Source: Ruegeria sp. ANG-R (GTDB lineage: Bacteria > Pseudomonadota > Alphaproteobacteria > Rhodobacterales > Rhodobacteraceae). Taken from it: a stretch of DNA of 64,000 nucleotides. Positions 53,488-63,686 of the stretch are shown in pieces. Position 1 is the stretch's first letter. Each line of letters begins with the position of its first letter. Under the pieces are notes generated by a model that saw only the letters and a program-made list of their open reading frames with translations, ran no database searches and was not told where the DNA came from. Position numbers and translations under genes: made by a program. The stretch is taken from contig NZ_JWLJ01000003.1 in NCBI RefSeq assembly GCF_000813985.1, positions 270,293 to 334,292 on the forward strand, given 5' to 3'.

Positions 53488-54651
53488 TTACCGCGTTCTG
53501 TTCGCAACCAGATAGGCAATGCCACCCGCCAGCAGGCCCCAGACCGCCGCGCCCAGCCCGAAGACGGTGATGCCTGAGGCGGTGATTGCGAAGGTCAGCA
53601 TCGCCGCTTCACGCTCAGCCGGAACTTCGAGCGCTGCGAAGATTGAATTGGCCAATACACCGATCAAGGCCACCCCGGCCAGAGTTCCCATCAGCAGCGG
53701 ATCGGCATGGGCTGCAAAGCCGGTGATCGCGACGGCAAAAATACCGAACAGGCAGTAGAATACGCCACCCATAATCGCCGACCAGTAGCGCAGGGCGGGG
53801 TCGGGGTGGCTTTCTTCGTTGGAACACATCGCTGCGGTGATCGCTGCAAGGCAGGTTGCAGGCGCACCAAACGGGGCCGACAGCAGGCTTGCACCGCCCA
53901 CCGATGAAAACAACCTGCCTGCTACGGGGGTGTATCCAAAGCTGCGCATCACCGCGATGCCGGGGATGTTCTGGGTCGCCATTGTGACGATGAACAATGG
54001 CACTCCGATCCCAAGGGCCGAGGATATCGAGAATGTCGGCGTGGTCCAGACCGGAGCCGCGATCAGACGCTCGGGGGCGATAGGTGTGTCGCCGGCATTC
54101 AGGGTGACGACGATAGCAGCCGCGATAACCGCTGCAGGAACAGCCACCAGCCGATTGAACCGCCCGGCGATGAACCATATCAGGATCACGGGTAACGCCT
54201 GCCACGGTATCTCAACTGCCGCTTTGAACGGCAGGATACACAGCGGCATCAGCACCCCCGCCAACATGGCCTGTGCCAGAGTTGTTGGGATCGCTGCAGC
54301 CAGTCGCCCCAACGGTTTCCACAGGCCCGCCAGAACAGTCAGCGCGCCCGCGCACAGGAAGGCTCCGATAGCGCCGGAAAACCCTTCGGCAGGCGCGGCA
54401 GATACGGCCAGCAGGGCGACACCGGGGGTGGACCAAGCGACGCTGATTGGCAGTTTGTACCAAAGGCTCAGAACGATGGCCGCCAGCCCCATGGCGATCG
54501 CGGCGCTCATCAGCCCCGAGGCGGCCTCCTGCGCCGAAGCGCCCATCGCGTTCAGCCCCTGCAACACGATCGGGAAGGAACTGAAGAAACCGACGATGGC
54601 TACAACCAGCCCGGTCGAAACGGTCTGCATTGGGGGAAATGCGCGTGTCAT
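53488..54651 (-). CDS. benE: BenE-type benzoate/H+ symporter family protein
   Basis: The 387-aa protein has about 12 membrane helices and the BenE layout: VGFFSSFPIVLQGLNAMGAS near the N terminus, LPISVAWSTPGVALLAVSAA near 65-85, and a central QNIPGIAVMRSFGY. BenE proteins import benzoate. No benzoate degradation genes are nearby, so the substrate may differ. I use the ATG at 54651, with GGAG six bases upstream, over 54726. Confidence 0.87.
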   Translation of the reverse strand: MTRAFPPMQTVSTGLVVAIVGFFSSFPIVLQGLNAMGASAQEAASGLMSAAIAMGLAAIVLSLWYKLPISVAWSTPGVALLAVSAAPAEGFSGAIGAFLCAGALTVLAGLWKPLGRLAAAIPTTLAQAMLAGVLMPLCILPFKAAVEIPWQALPVILIWFIAGRFNRLVAVPAAVIAAAIVVTLNAGDTPIAPERLIAAPVWTTPTFSISSALGIGVPLFIVTMATQNIPGIAVMRSFGYTPVAGRLFSSVGGASLLSAPFGAPATCLAAITAAMCSNEESHPDPALRYWSAIMGGVFYCLFGIFAVAITGFAAHADPLLMGTLAGVALIGVLANSIFAALEVPAEREAAMLTFAITASGITVFGLGAAVWGLLAGGIAYLVANRTR

Positions 54652-54730
54652 CTGGGTCTCCGCCTTGCCTCCTGCACTTGCTAGCAACCGTACGCGGCAG
54701 TGAACAGGACGAATTCCGGGATGCAAACTG

Positions 54731-54756
54731 AAAACCCCGCCGGGGAAGCGGCGGGG
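54731..54756 (-). terminator. Terminator of valS
   Basis: A perfect 8-bp stem (CCCCGCCG/CGGCGGGG, 54735-54756) with a 6-base loop is followed on the minus strand by TTTTCAGTTT. It lies about 33 bp past the valS stop. Confidence 0.85.
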
Positions 54757-54788
54757 CTTGAGATTTTGAATTTGAGGAAAGATTCAGA

Positions 54789-57700
54789 TCAGGCGATTTC
54801 GGCGAGGCGGGCGAGTGCCTCGTTCAGCTTGGCCTCTTCCTCTTCACGGGCGGCAAGGTTGGCTTTGGCTTCCGCGACAACATCTTCCGGGGCCGAGGCC
54901 ACGAATTTGGGGTTGTTCAGACGCCCACGCAACCCGCCGAGTTCCTTGGCGAGCTTGCCCTTGGCTTTCTCCAACCGTTCTTTTTCCGCACCGATGTCGA
55001 TGATATCGGCCAGCGGCAGGCCGAAGGACGCGCCGGGAGCAGCGATAGAGATCGTGCCTTTGGGCAGTTCATCGGCCTTGGTGAGGCTGTCGATCCGCGC
55101 CAGACGTTTGATCAGCGCCTCGTTGCGGTCCCATGCGGCCTGGCCGTTTGAGTCGATCTCAGTCACCAGCATCGGCACATAAAGGCCAGCGGGAACCCGC
55201 ATCTGCGCGCGGGCCGAGCGGGTGTTTTCGATCACCGAGATCACCCAGTTCATCTCACGATCTGCATCGGCATCGACCAGTTCGGTGCCGTATGTGGGCC
55301 AGTTGGCGTGGACGACCATTTTCGCCCGGTCGCCGGTCAGGCCCCAGAGTTCCTCAGTAATGAACGGCATGATCGGGTGCAGCAGAACCATGCACTGATC
55401 CAGAACCCAGCGCATGGTTGCGCGGGTCTCGGCCTGAGCCTCGACGTCGTCGCCCTGCAGTAGAGGTTTCGACAGTTCCACATACCAGTCGCAGACCTTG
55501 CCCCAGACAAAGGCGTACAGCCCGTTCGCCGCGTCGTTGAAACGATAGCTTTCCAGCGCCGCGTCGACCTCCTCCCGCACTCGGGCGGTTTCGCCGATGA
55601 TCCAGCGGTTTACGGCGGCCTTGGGTTTCAGGTCGGCCACATCCAGTTGCGGCACGGTATCGGTGAACACCTCATTCATCTCGGCAAAGCGGACGGCGTT
55701 CCACAGCTTGGTGCCGAAGTTGCGATAGCCGGTGATGCGGTCTCGGGACAGTTTCAGAACGCCACCAATCGCCGCCATCGAGGCGTTGGTGAAGCGCAGC
55801 GCGTCGGCGCCGAATTCGTCCACGATCTCCAGCGGGTCGATGACGTTGCCGGTGGTCTTGGACATCTTCTTGCCCTTCTCGTCACGGACGAGCTGGTGCA
55901 GGTAGACGGTGTGGAACGGGATCTGATCGACCACGGCCAGTTGCATCATCATCATCCGCGCGACCCAAAAGAACAGGATATCCGCGCCGGTGATCAGAAC
56001 GTCCGTGGGGAAGTAGCGCTCCAGTTCCTCGGTCTGCTCGGGCCAGCCCAGCGTGCCGATGGGCCAGAGGCCGGACGAGAACCAGGTGTCGAGCACGTCG
56101 GGGTCGCGCCACACCGGGTAGACCAGCTTGGTCGGGTCCTGTTCAACTGCGTACTGCGCAAGACTTTCAGCGAACTGATGGATCGCTTCCTGCTTGCCGG
56201 CAACTTCGATGACCGTCGCATGGCTGAGCGGGTTGGGGATGTTTGCGTTGTCGTCGAGGAATTTTTCGGTAACTGCCTCAAGGTTTGCGGCGCATTCCAT
56301 GACATTGCCGCGGTGCAACATGCCGCCTTCGTTCAACAAGCGGCCCAGTTCGACCAGATCAAGGTCGCCGTCGTTTTCGTCGTCCTTGAAGTTCTCGACC
56401 GACAGATCAAGACCATACCAAACCGGAATCTGGTGCCCCCACCACAGCTGGCGCGAGATGCACCAGGGCTCGATGTTTTCCAGCCAGTGGTAATAGGTCT
56501 TCTCACCCGACTCGGGGATGATCTTGACCGTGCCGTCCTTGACCGCATCCAGCGCGGGGCCAACGACCTTTTCGGCGTCCACGAACCACTGGTCGGTGAA
56601 CATCGGCTCGATAACAACTTTCGAGCGGTCGCCGAAGGGCTGCATGATCGGTTTGCTCTCGACCAGCGGGACCAGTTTCTCAGCGCCTTCGTGATCGGGC
56701 TTCAGAGCGGTTGAACCCAGACGGGGATCATCTGCGCGGGTCATGACGGCCAGACCATCGGCGGTGATCTCTTCCACGACCTTCGCGCGTGCTTCGAACC
56801 GGTCGAGGCCGCGCAGATGATCGGGGATCAGGTTGATTGCGTCGATCTCGTTCTCGGTGAACGCTTTGCCGCGCGCGTATTTCTGCGCCTTGTCGGCCTC
56901 ATCGGCATAGGGCGCACCGTCCGCGCGCATCGCGCCTTTGGTATCCATCAGGCGGTACATCGGAATGCTGCCGCGCTTGGCGACCATGTTGTCGTTGAAA
57001 TCATGCGCCCCGGTGATCTTAACCGCGCCCGAGCCGAAATCGGGATCGGGGTATTCATCGGTAATGATCGGGATCTGACGGCGATGCTCTTTCGGGCCAA
57101 CCGGGATTTCGCAGAGTTTCCCAACGATTGGTGCATAGCGCTCATCCGATGGATGAACCGCAACCGCGCCGTCACCCAGCATGGTTTCAGGGCGGGTCGT
57201 GGCGATCGAGATATAGTCGCGCTCTTCCTCGAGGATGACGTTCCCATCCTCGTCCTTTTCGACGTAGGTGTAGGTCTCACCGCCCGCCAAAGGATATTTG
57301 AAGTGCCACATGTGGCCCGCAACTTCGATATTCTCAACCTCAAGGTCCGAAATCGCGGTCTCAAAGTGCGGGTCCCAGTTGACCAGACGTTTGCCGCGAT
57401 AGATCAGGCCCTTTTCGTACATATCGACGAAGACTTTGATCACTGCGTCGTGAAAATTCGCAGAATTTTCGTGGCCCGTGCGCGGGTCGCGTGGCGCGCC
57501 CGCCATGGTAAAGGCATTGCGCGACCAGTCGCAGGACGAGCCCAGACGTTTCAGCTGCTCGATGATCGTGCCACCGTATTCGCCTTTCCATTCCCAGACC
57601 TTGTCCAGAAATGCCTCGCGCCCCAGCTCGGTTCGGCCGGGCTGCTGGGTAGCCGCCAGCATCTTTTCCACCTGCATCTGAGTGGCGATGCCCGCGTGGT

Positions 57701-57947
57701 CCTGCCCGGGCTGCCACAGCGTGTCGAACCCGCGCATCCGGTGCCAGCGGGTCAGGATATCCTGCAGCGTGTTGTTGAACGCATGGCCCACGTGCAAAGC
57801 ACCCGTCACGTTGGGCGGCGGGATCATGATGGTAAAGCTCTCGTCGCGCGAGCGGTTCGCGCCTGCCTTGAAGGCTCCGGCCTGTTCCCAGGCCTCATAA
57901 ATGCGGGCCTCGGCCTCGGCCGCGTTGAATGTCTTTTCCATCGCCAT
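54789..57947 (-). CDS. valS: Valyl-tRNA synthetase
   Basis: ValS charges tRNA-Val and edits mischarged threonine. The protein (1052 aa from the ATG at 57947, AGGA eight bases upstream) has the class I HIGH-type motif [14 protein letters not shown] near 44-57, the KMSKS-type motif [14 protein letters not shown], and the C-terminal coiled coil ([20 protein letters not shown]) that closes ValS proteins. The editing CP1 domain lies between. It is a larger ValS, with inserts compared with E. coli (951 aa). Confidence 0.97.
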   Translation of the reverse strand: MAMEKTFNAAEAEARIYEAWEQAGAFKAGANRSRDESFTIMIPPPNVTGALHVGHAFNNTLQDILTRWHRMRGFDTLWQPGQDHAGIATQMQVEKMLAATQQPGRTELGREAFLDKVWEWKGEYGGTIIEQLKRLGSSCDWSRNAFTMAGAPRDPRTGHENSANFHDAVIKVFVDMYEKGLIYRGKRLVNWDPHFETAISDLEVENIEVAGHMWHFKYPLAGGETYTYVEKDEDGNVILEEERDYISIATTRPETMLGDGAVAVHPSDERYAPIVGKLCEIPVGPKEHRRQIPIITDEYPDPDFGSGAVKITGAHDFNDNMVAKRGSIPMYRLMDTKGAMRADGAPYADEADKAQKYARGKAFTENEIDAINLIPDHLRGLDRFEARAKVVEEITADGLAVMTRADDPRLGSTALKPDHEGAEKLVPLVESKPIMQPFGDRSKVVIEPMFTDQWFVDAEKVVGPALDAVKDGTVKIIPESGEKTYYHWLENIEPWCISRQLWWGHQIPVWYGLDLSVENFKDDENDGDLDLVELGRLLNEGGMLHRGNVMECAANLEAVTEKFLDDNANIPNPLSHATVIEVAGKQEAIHQFAESLAQYAVEQDPTKLVYPVWRDPDVLDTWFSSGLWPIGTLGWPEQTEELERYFPTDVLITGADILFFWVARMMMMQLAVVDQIPFHTVYLHQLVRDEKGKKMSKTTGNVIDPLEIVDEFGADALRFTNASMAAIGGVLKLSRDRITGYRNFGTKLWNAVRFAEMNEVFTDTVPQLDVADLKPKAAVNRWIIGETARVREEVDAALESYRFNDAANGLYAFVWGKVCDWYVELSKPLLQGDDVEAQAETRATMRWVLDQCMVLLHPIMPFITEELWGLTGDRAKMVVHANWPTYGTELVDADADREMNWVISVIENTRSARAQMRVPAGLYVPMLVTEIDSNGQAAWDRNEALIKRLARIDSLTKADELPKGTISIAAPGASFGLPLADIIDIGAEKERLEKAKGKLAKELGGLRGRLNNPKFVASAPEDVVAEAKANLAAREEEEAKLNEALARLAEIA

Positions 57948-58039
57948 GGGATGCGTCCTGCGTCGTCTGTCTAGGGTCAGCGCCTGCAATAGCGAATGGA
58001 CGCGGGAAGGGGAAGGCCCCCTTGCGGTCAAGACCTGCC

Positions 58040-58939
58040 TTAGCCCGGCCTGGCAGGCGCCGGAGCGTAAAGCTGCAGGTCTTCCGTCGCCCCCTGCGCC
58101 ATGGCCTTGGCCTGATCGGCCCGGATGCGCGCGTGCAGGTCCAGCGCGTCGGGCGAGAACAACTCGGTCGGCGTGGGAATATGGATGAAATTGCCTACCC
58201 GATCCTCACCGCGTGCCAGAATGGCATAGTCGCGATCCGCCACTTTCTGCTGCGCGTTGGGGTTCAGATAGCGGATGGCCAGACCGATGCGGCGATCAGC
58301 CGACACGTTCGGCCCCGAGCCATGGATGGTCAGCCCGTGATGCAGCGACATCTGGCCCGGCTGCAGCTCGATATGGGTTTTGTCCTCTTCGTTGACATCT
58401 ACGGCGACCTCCTGCCCGCGCGACAGCAGGTTGTTGTCGGAAAACGTATCGTTGTGTGGCAGGATCGGGTTCTTGTGGCTGGCTTTCACGAAATCCATGC
58501 AACCGCTTTGAACCGTTGCAGGCGACAGCGCAATCCAGGCCGTCAGCTGGTCCGAGGTTTCGCCCATGCCCCAATAGGTCAGGTCCTGATGCATCCCCAC
58601 CACCTGAGTCGTGCGCGGTTCCTTGATGAACAGTTCCGCCGACCACAGCAGAAGGTCCGGCCCCAGAACGCCCTCAACCACGTCCAGCACGCGCGAGTCC
58701 AAAGCGATGCGGGTGGCCAGCGGCATGACGACATGGGCGTTGATGCGCTTGTACATGTTCAGGGGCAAGGGCAGGTCGGCCTCGCGCCAGTTTGCCTCGA
58801 TCTCTTCCAGCTCGGCGCGGAACCCGGCGGTCTCGGACGCCGGGAATACCGGGATGGGAAAGGCAAAGCCATCCTCCCAATAGGTCTCGACGGTTTGGGC
58901 GTCCAATCGGCCATTCGTCAGTTCGATAGCAGCGGGCAT
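58040..58939 (-). CDS. Phytanoyl-CoA dioxygenase family protein
   Basis: The 299-aa protein is a PhyH-like Fe(II)/2-oxoglutarate oxygenase. The metal motif starts with HQD in [12 protein letters not shown] near 122-133, and the distal His is likely in LTIHGSGPN, with an Arg ([12 protein letters not shown]) for 2-oxoglutarate. The start at 58939 has GGGAGG four bases upstream. It lies 92 bp from valS and is read the same way. The substrate is unknown; marine relatives act on ectoine, lipids or small metabolites. Confidence 0.87.
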   Translation of the reverse strand: MPAAIELTNGRLDAQTVETYWEDGFAFPIPVFPASETAGFRAELEEIEANWREADLPLPLNMYKRINAHVVMPLATRIALDSRVLDVVEGVLGPDLLLWSAELFIKEPRTTQVVGMHQDLTYWGMGETSDQLTAWIALSPATVQSGCMDFVKASHKNPILPHNDTFSDNNLLSRGQEVAVDVNEEDKTHIELQPGQMSLHHGLTIHGSGPNVSADRRIGLAIRYLNPNAQQKVADRDYAILARGEDRVGNFIHIPTPTELFSPDALDLHARIRADQAKAMAQGATEDLQLYAPAPARPG

Positions 58940-59115
58940 GTGGCCTCCCTCAGGCTGGATACAGGTCCAGCCTAGGGGCCGCTTCGCCCCGAGCGCAACG
59001 CTGTTTCCTGACATGAATGTCGCTTTCAGACCGCGTGATCGTGATTTCAACGGTCTCTGGACATGGCGCAGCTTCGCGCTAGGGTCGCCTGTTCAGGTGG
59101 CCAGAGGATTGTCCC

Positions 59116-61407
59116 ATGGAAAAATTCGGCAAAAGCCAGCCCGTCAAACGGACCGAGGATCAACGGTTTCTGACCGGGCAGGGGCAGTACATGGACGATT
59201 CCGTGCCCGAGAATGCGCTGTTCGCAGCCTTCTTTCGCAGCCCGGTGGCACATGCCGCAATTACGTCTCTGGACCTTGAAGATGCACGCGCCGCAGATGG
59301 GGTGCGTTTGGTCATGACGTTGGATGACCTGACCGCAGCCGGGATCGGGACGGTGATGGATGCCACAACTGTGTCCAACCGCGACGGCAGCCAGGGTGCG
59401 GCTTCTGAACGGCATATGCTGGCCAAGGATCGTGTGCGTTTCGTAGGCGAACCGGTTGCGGTTGTGATCGCCGACACTCAGCTGCAAGCCCGCGATGCGT
59501 CAGAATTGATTTGGATGGAAACCGAAGACCTGCCGGTCAAGATGGATGTCGCCGCCGGTGGGGAACCTTTGCATCCTCAAGCCCCTGACAATCGCGCCTT
59601 CGACTGGGGTCTGGGCGATGAAGAGGCGACCAAAGCGGCCTTTCAGGCAGCGGCACACACGGTCGCGCTGAGTGTTCATGATAATCGGGTCATCGTGAGT
59701 TCGATCGAACCGCGTGGCTGTCAGGCCGATTGGTCGGATGGCCGCCTGCATTTCTCTTATGGCGGGCAGGGGGTCTGGGGAATGAAGGCGCAGTTGGCGC
59801 AAAAGCTGAAACTAGACCCCGAGCTGATCCGGGTCACCACGCCGGATGTCGGCGGCGGATTCGGTATGAAGGCGATGCCGTATCCCGAATATTTCTCGGT
59901 CGCCGTGGCAGCGATGAAGCTGGGCCAGCCCGTCCACTGGATGTCGGATAGGTCCGAGGCGATGCTGTCGGATCAACATGGCCGCGACCTGACTTCACTG
60001 GCGGAGCTCGCCTTTGATGCCGATCATAAGATCACCGCCTATCGGGTGCACAGCAAAATCAACCTCGGCGCGTATAACAGCCATTTCGCGCAGGCGATCC
60101 AGACCAACCTGTTCAGCCGGGTGCTGATGGGGGTCTATGATGTGCAAACCACCTACATGCGCGTCGAGGGGTTCTTCACCAATACCACGCAGGTCGACGC
60201 ATATCGCGGGGCCGGTCGGCCCGAGGCGATCTATGTGCTTGAGCGCGTGATAGACCGCGCCGCGCGTGAGTTGGGCGTCGACCCGCGGGAACTGCGGCGC
60301 AAGAACTTCATTCGGCCCGAGGCGTTCCCCTACAAGACCGCAACCGGTGAAACCTACGACGTGGGTGAGTTCGACATGGTCCTCAGCCGCGCCGCCGAAC
60401 AGACCACCGGCTTTGAGGCCCGCAAGGCCGCAGATGCGGAGAACGGTCTGATCCGCGGGCAGGGGCTTTGTTACTATATCGAAAGTATTCTGGGTGATCC
60501 TTCCGAAGGCGCAAAGGTTGAGTTTTGCGAGGATGGAACGGTGAACCTCTATGTCGGTACGCAATCCAACGGGCAAGGGCATGAGACGGTCTATGCCCAA
60601 TTCCTGTCAGATCAGGCGGGCATTCCGGCACATCTCATCAATGTGGTTCAGGGCGACACGGACCGGCTCGCGCAGGGTGGCGGAACCGGCGGGTCGCGCT
60701 CGGTCACGACCCAAAGCAATGCCACGCTGGTCACAGTTGATACGATGATCGCCGCATTCACGCCGTATCTTGCCGATAAGATGGGGGTCGAGGAAAGCGA
60801 TGTGACCTTCGACCATGAAACCTTCCGCGCTCCGGGGTCCAACCTGACCCCCACGCTGACCGAGGCGGCTGAGATGGCGCGCGCAGACGGGCGCGCCGAT
60901 CTGTTGCAGCACGAAGCCCGCGCCACGCTAGATGCACGCAGCTATCCAAACGGCGCACATGTTGCCGAAGTCGTTATCGATTCTTTCACTGGTGAAACAT
61001 GGGTCGACCGCTACACGGTGGTGGATGATTTCGGCAATCTTATCAACCCGATGCTGGCCGAGGGGCAGGTGCATGGTGGCGTGGTTCAGGGCATCGGTCA
61101 AGCGCTGAATGAACATGTTGTACATGATGCCGAGGGGCAACTGCTCACGGCTTCGTTCATGGACTACGCCTTGCCCCGCGCGGCTGAGATACCCATGATA
61201 GAATTTACCTCGGCGCCGGTCCCGTCAACCGCCAACCCGATGGGGATGAAAGGATGTGGCGAGGCTGGCACCGTGGGCGCGCTGGCTGCGGTGGCGAACG
61301 CGGTTCAGGATGCGCTCTGGGATCACGGGGTGCGGCAGGCCGATATGCCTTTCACACCTCATAGAGTTTGGGAATTGTTGACGCATGGTTCTGTCGCGGC
61401 TGAGTAG
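59116..61407 (+). CDS. Molybdopterin oxidoreductase large subunit (xanthine dehydrogenase/CO dehydrogenase family)
   Basis: This 763-aa protein is a molybdenum hydroxylase large subunit. The N-terminal domain begins RTEDQRFLTGQGQYMDD; the MoCo region includes VGGGFGMKAMPYPEY near 245-259 and AYRGAGRPEA (362-371). AYRGAGR is the form II CoxL-like sequence, not the AYRCSFR of true aerobic CO dehydrogenase. The catalytic base is Glu716 in MKGCGEAGT. Small [2Fe-2S] and FAD subunits are normally adjacent but none is seen here. It overlaps the DUF2235 gene by 23 bp. The substrate is unknown. Confidence 0.93.
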   Translation: MEKFGKSQPVKRTEDQRFLTGQGQYMDDSVPENALFAAFFRSPVAHAAITSLDLEDARAADGVRLVMTLDDLTAAGIGTVMDATTVSNRDGSQGAASERHMLAKDRVRFVGEPVAVVIADTQLQARDASELIWMETEDLPVKMDVAAGGEPLHPQAPDNRAFDWGLGDEEATKAAFQAAAHTVALSVHDNRVIVSSIEPRGCQADWSDGRLHFSYGGQGVWGMKAQLAQKLKLDPELIRVTTPDVGGGFGMKAMPYPEYFSVAVAAMKLGQPVHWMSDRSEAMLSDQHGRDLTSLAELAFDADHKITAYRVHSKINLGAYNSHFAQAIQTNLFSRVLMGVYDVQTTYMRVEGFFTNTTQVDAYRGAGRPEAIYVLERVIDRAARELGVDPRELRRKNFIRPEAFPYKTATGETYDVGEFDMVLSRAAEQTTGFEARKAADAENGLIRGQGLCYYIESILGDPSEGAKVEFCEDGTVNLYVGTQSNGQGHETVYAQFLSDQAGIPAHLINVVQGDTDRLAQGGGTGGSRSVTTQSNATLVTVDTMIAAFTPYLADKMGVEESDVTFDHETFRAPGSNLTPTLTEAAEMARADGRADLLQHEARATLDARSYPNGAHVAEVVIDSFTGETWVDRYTVVDDFGNLINPMLAEGQVHGGVVQGIGQALNEHVVHDAEGQLLTASFMDYALPRAAEIPMIEFTSAPVPSTANPMGMKGCGEAGTVGALAAVANAVQDALWDHGVRQADMPFTPHRVWELLTHGSVAAE

Positions 61408-62461
61408 AAAGGTACTGGGATGGCTCGGACGGCCTCTGCGGTCCGAGCACTCGGCCGAGTCGCGCCACCGCGAACCGATCAGCCACGTGATTATCCTGGA
61501 CGGCACCATGTCCAGACTTGAACCCGGTCTGGAAACCCATGCCGGTCAGACCCTGCGCCTGTGCTGCGAGATGGGCAGCAAGGTTTCGGTCTTCTACGAA
61601 GCCGGTGTGCAGTGGGACAGCTGGAAATCCTCGCTGGATGTGATGATGGGGCGGGGCATCAATCGCCAGATCCGTCGCGCCTATGGCTACCTCGCATCTC
61701 GCTATAAGCCCGGCGATAAGATCTTCTTCATCGGTTATTCGCGCGGCGCCTACGGGGTGCGCAGCCTTGCGGGCGTGATTGACGCGATCGGGCTGCTCAA
61801 GGCCGAACACGCCACCGTCCGCAACATCAAACAGGCCTATCGCCACTATGAATGCAACGCCAATGGCGAAGCCGCAGCGGTCTTTCGTCGGGAATTCTGT
61901 CACGAGGATGTTGCCATCGAGATGATCGGTGTCTGGGACACGGTCAAGGCGCTGGGTCTGCGCCTGCCGCTGCTCTGGCGCTGGGCCGAGGAACGCCACG
62001 CCTTTCACAACCATCAGCTAGGTCCCGCCACCCGGCACGGTTATCACGCCATGGGTCTGGACGAGACCCGCGAGGTGTTCGAGCCGGTATTGTGGAAATG
62101 TACCCCCGACTTCAAAGGCCATATCGAGCAGGTCTGGTTCCGCGGCACCCACGGCGATGTCGGCGGCCAGCTGAACGGTTTCGAAGAAGCCCGCCCGCTC
62201 AGCAATATTTCCCTGATCTGGATGCTGGACAAGGCCGAACTGCACGGGCTGCCTCTGCCCGAAGGCTGGCGCGACCGTTTTCCCACCGACCCCCACGCTC
62301 GCTCGGTTGGCACATGGCGCGGTTGGGGCAAGATCTTCCTGCTGCGCAAGCATCGCAAAGTGGGGCGTGACCGGTCAGAGAAGCTGCATGTCTCGGTCTC
62401 GCCCGAGGAACTGCCCCGCTGGGTGCCGATGCCGGATTTGCCGTCGCACCCGGCGCAGTAG
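61385..62461 (+). CDS. DUF2235 alpha/beta-hydrolase-like protein
   Basis: The 358-aa protein contains the DUF2235 domain: HVIILDGTMSRLE near 34-46 (an early Asp of the family), nucleophile Ser119 in FIGYSRGAYGVRSL, the acid region GVWDTVKALGLRLP and the His in RGTHGDVGGQL. Related domains are type VI secretion phospholipases (Tle1) and other lipases, though no T6SS genes are here. The start at 61385 lies within the end of the oxidoreductase gene, suggesting translational coupling. The role is unknown. Confidence 0.85.
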   Translation: MVLSRLSRKVLGWLGRPLRSEHSAESRHREPISHVIILDGTMSRLEPGLETHAGQTLRLCCEMGSKVSVFYEAGVQWDSWKSSLDVMMGRGINRQIRRAYGYLASRYKPGDKIFFIGYSRGAYGVRSLAGVIDAIGLLKAEHATVRNIKQAYRHYECNANGEAAAVFRREFCHEDVAIEMIGVWDTVKALGLRLPLLWRWAEERHAFHNHQLGPATRHGYHAMGLDETREVFEPVLWKCTPDFKGHIEQVWFRGTHGDVGGQLNGFEEARPLSNISLIWMLDKAELHGLPLPEGWRDRFPTDPHARSVGTWRGWGKIFLLRKHRKVGRDRSEKLHVSVSPEELPRWVPMPDLPSHPAQ

Positions 62462-62541
62462 AAAAATGGCCAGCGGTCTGTGTGTTCCGTCCTGCCCGTA
62501 TCGGGTGGACATTTTCGCGGTGTTGAAAGAGATATACCCTC

Positions 62542-63633
62542 ATGCCGGATCCATATTTTTCTGAACTCAAATACCTGGGTGGTCCAAGCCTGGACTTTAT
62601 TGAGGTCGCGGTCGATGCGGGCACGGACGTGTCAAATCTGGTCGTAACCATCTACCTGAGCAATGGCGGGATTCGGACCACCAACACCTTGGCGGGAATC
62701 ACGCCGACAACTGTTGCCGGTCGCGATATCTATGTGATCGATACGACGAGTTCGGGAACCTTCAATGGGCTGGGGAAGACCAACGGTATTTCGCTGTCTG
62801 AAGGGGCGACCGTCTACCAGTTCAATTCGTTCAGCGACCCGCCCAGCCCCGGTCCGATCACCGCAACAACCGGGCCTGCCAGCGGTATGCAATCGACGGT
62901 AATCGGTCAGGCCGGCGCGGGCGATTCACTGGTTTCGACCGACAATGGCGACACATATTCGGTCAGTACCGATCCCACCCCGGGCAGCGTCCCCTGCCTG
63001 ACCGCAGGCACATTGGTGTCGACTGATCTGGGTCCGGTTCCGGTTGAGAACCTGAAACCGGGCCAGTTGATCGCATTGGCCAGAGGGGGCACGGCGCCGT
63101 TGTTGCAGATCATGCATCGTTCCCTCGATACACGCGAGCTGCGGCGCAATCCCAAACTCTTCCCGGTCCGGATTTGTGCGGGCGCACTTGGACAGGGTCT
63201 GCCCCGGCGAGACCTGCTCGTTTCGCGCCAGCACCGCATGTTGGTGTCCTCTGAGATTGTGAAGCGCATGTTTGATCGCTCCGAAGTATTGGTGGCTGCG
63301 ATCAGATTGACCGAGCTGCCGGGAATCTACGTGGACGATACGGTCGACAGCATCTCTTATTTCCATCTGGTCCTGCCGGCGCATGAGGTGATCATTGCCG
63401 AGGGTGCTCCGACGGAAACCTTGCTGACCGGCGAGGAAGCGCTGAAATCCCTCCCGCCTGAGATGGTCGAAGAGCTTAACGTGTTGTTTCCCGAAATTTC
63501 CTCGGGCGTTACCTCGGTGACGAGGTATCTGGTGCCGGACAATACGCGTCAGAAAAAGCTTGTGGCCCGTCACGCTCTTCACGAAAGAGCTTTGCTTTCG
63601 GAATATTCAGCCAGCACATATCGCGCAGACTGA
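62542..63633 (+). CDS. Hint-domain protein (roseobacter type)
   Basis: The 363-aa protein has an N-terminal beta-rich, lamin-tail-like region (about 5-95, DFIEVAVDAGTDVSNLVVTI), a linker rich in Gly/Ser/Thr, and a Hint (hedgehog/intein) domain. The Hint start is Cys152 in SVPCLTAGTLVSTDLGPVPV, followed by LKPGQLIALARGGTAPLLQI, and the block LLVSRQHRMLV ends at His231. The C-terminal part, ISYFHLVLPAHEVIIAEGAP near 271-290, is the usual roseobacter Hint tail. No exteins are seen, so this is not a splicing intein. A self-cleaving, secreted protein is plausible. Confidence 0.85.
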   Translation: MPDPYFSELKYLGGPSLDFIEVAVDAGTDVSNLVVTIYLSNGGIRTTNTLAGITPTTVAGRDIYVIDTTSSGTFNGLGKTNGISLSEGATVYQFNSFSDPPSPGPITATTGPASGMQSTVIGQAGAGDSLVSTDNGDTYSVSTDPTPGSVPCLTAGTLVSTDLGPVPVENLKPGQLIALARGGTAPLLQIMHRSLDTRELRRNPKLFPVRICAGALGQGLPRRDLLVSRQHRMLVSSEIVKRMFDRSEVLVAAIRLTELPGIYVDDTVDSISYFHLVLPAHEVIIAEGAPTETLLTGEEALKSLPPEMVEELNVLFPEISSGVTSVTRYLVPDNTRQKKLVARHALHERALLSEYSASTYRAD

Positions 63634-63645
63634 AAGGAATGAGGC

Positions 63646-63665
63646 GCTGACCGGTCTGGGTCAGC
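63646..63665. terminator. Weak hairpin between the Hint and gcrA genes
   Basis: A perfect 7-bp stem (GCTGACC/GGTCAGC) with a 6-base loop lies between convergent genes. It has no T-run. Terminator function is only possible. Confidence 0.35.
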
Positions 63666-63686
63666 ACCACTTGCTACGCCTGAAAC

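Noticed and set aside
55647..56714. 355-aa plus-strand ORF opposite valS (and similar long frames at 56817-57974, 57929-58975, 20000-21058 and 44871-45821)
   Set aside because: They lie antisense to well-supported genes with clear motifs. Such frames are common in GC-rich DNA. None has a domain-like sequence or ribosome site that I can see.
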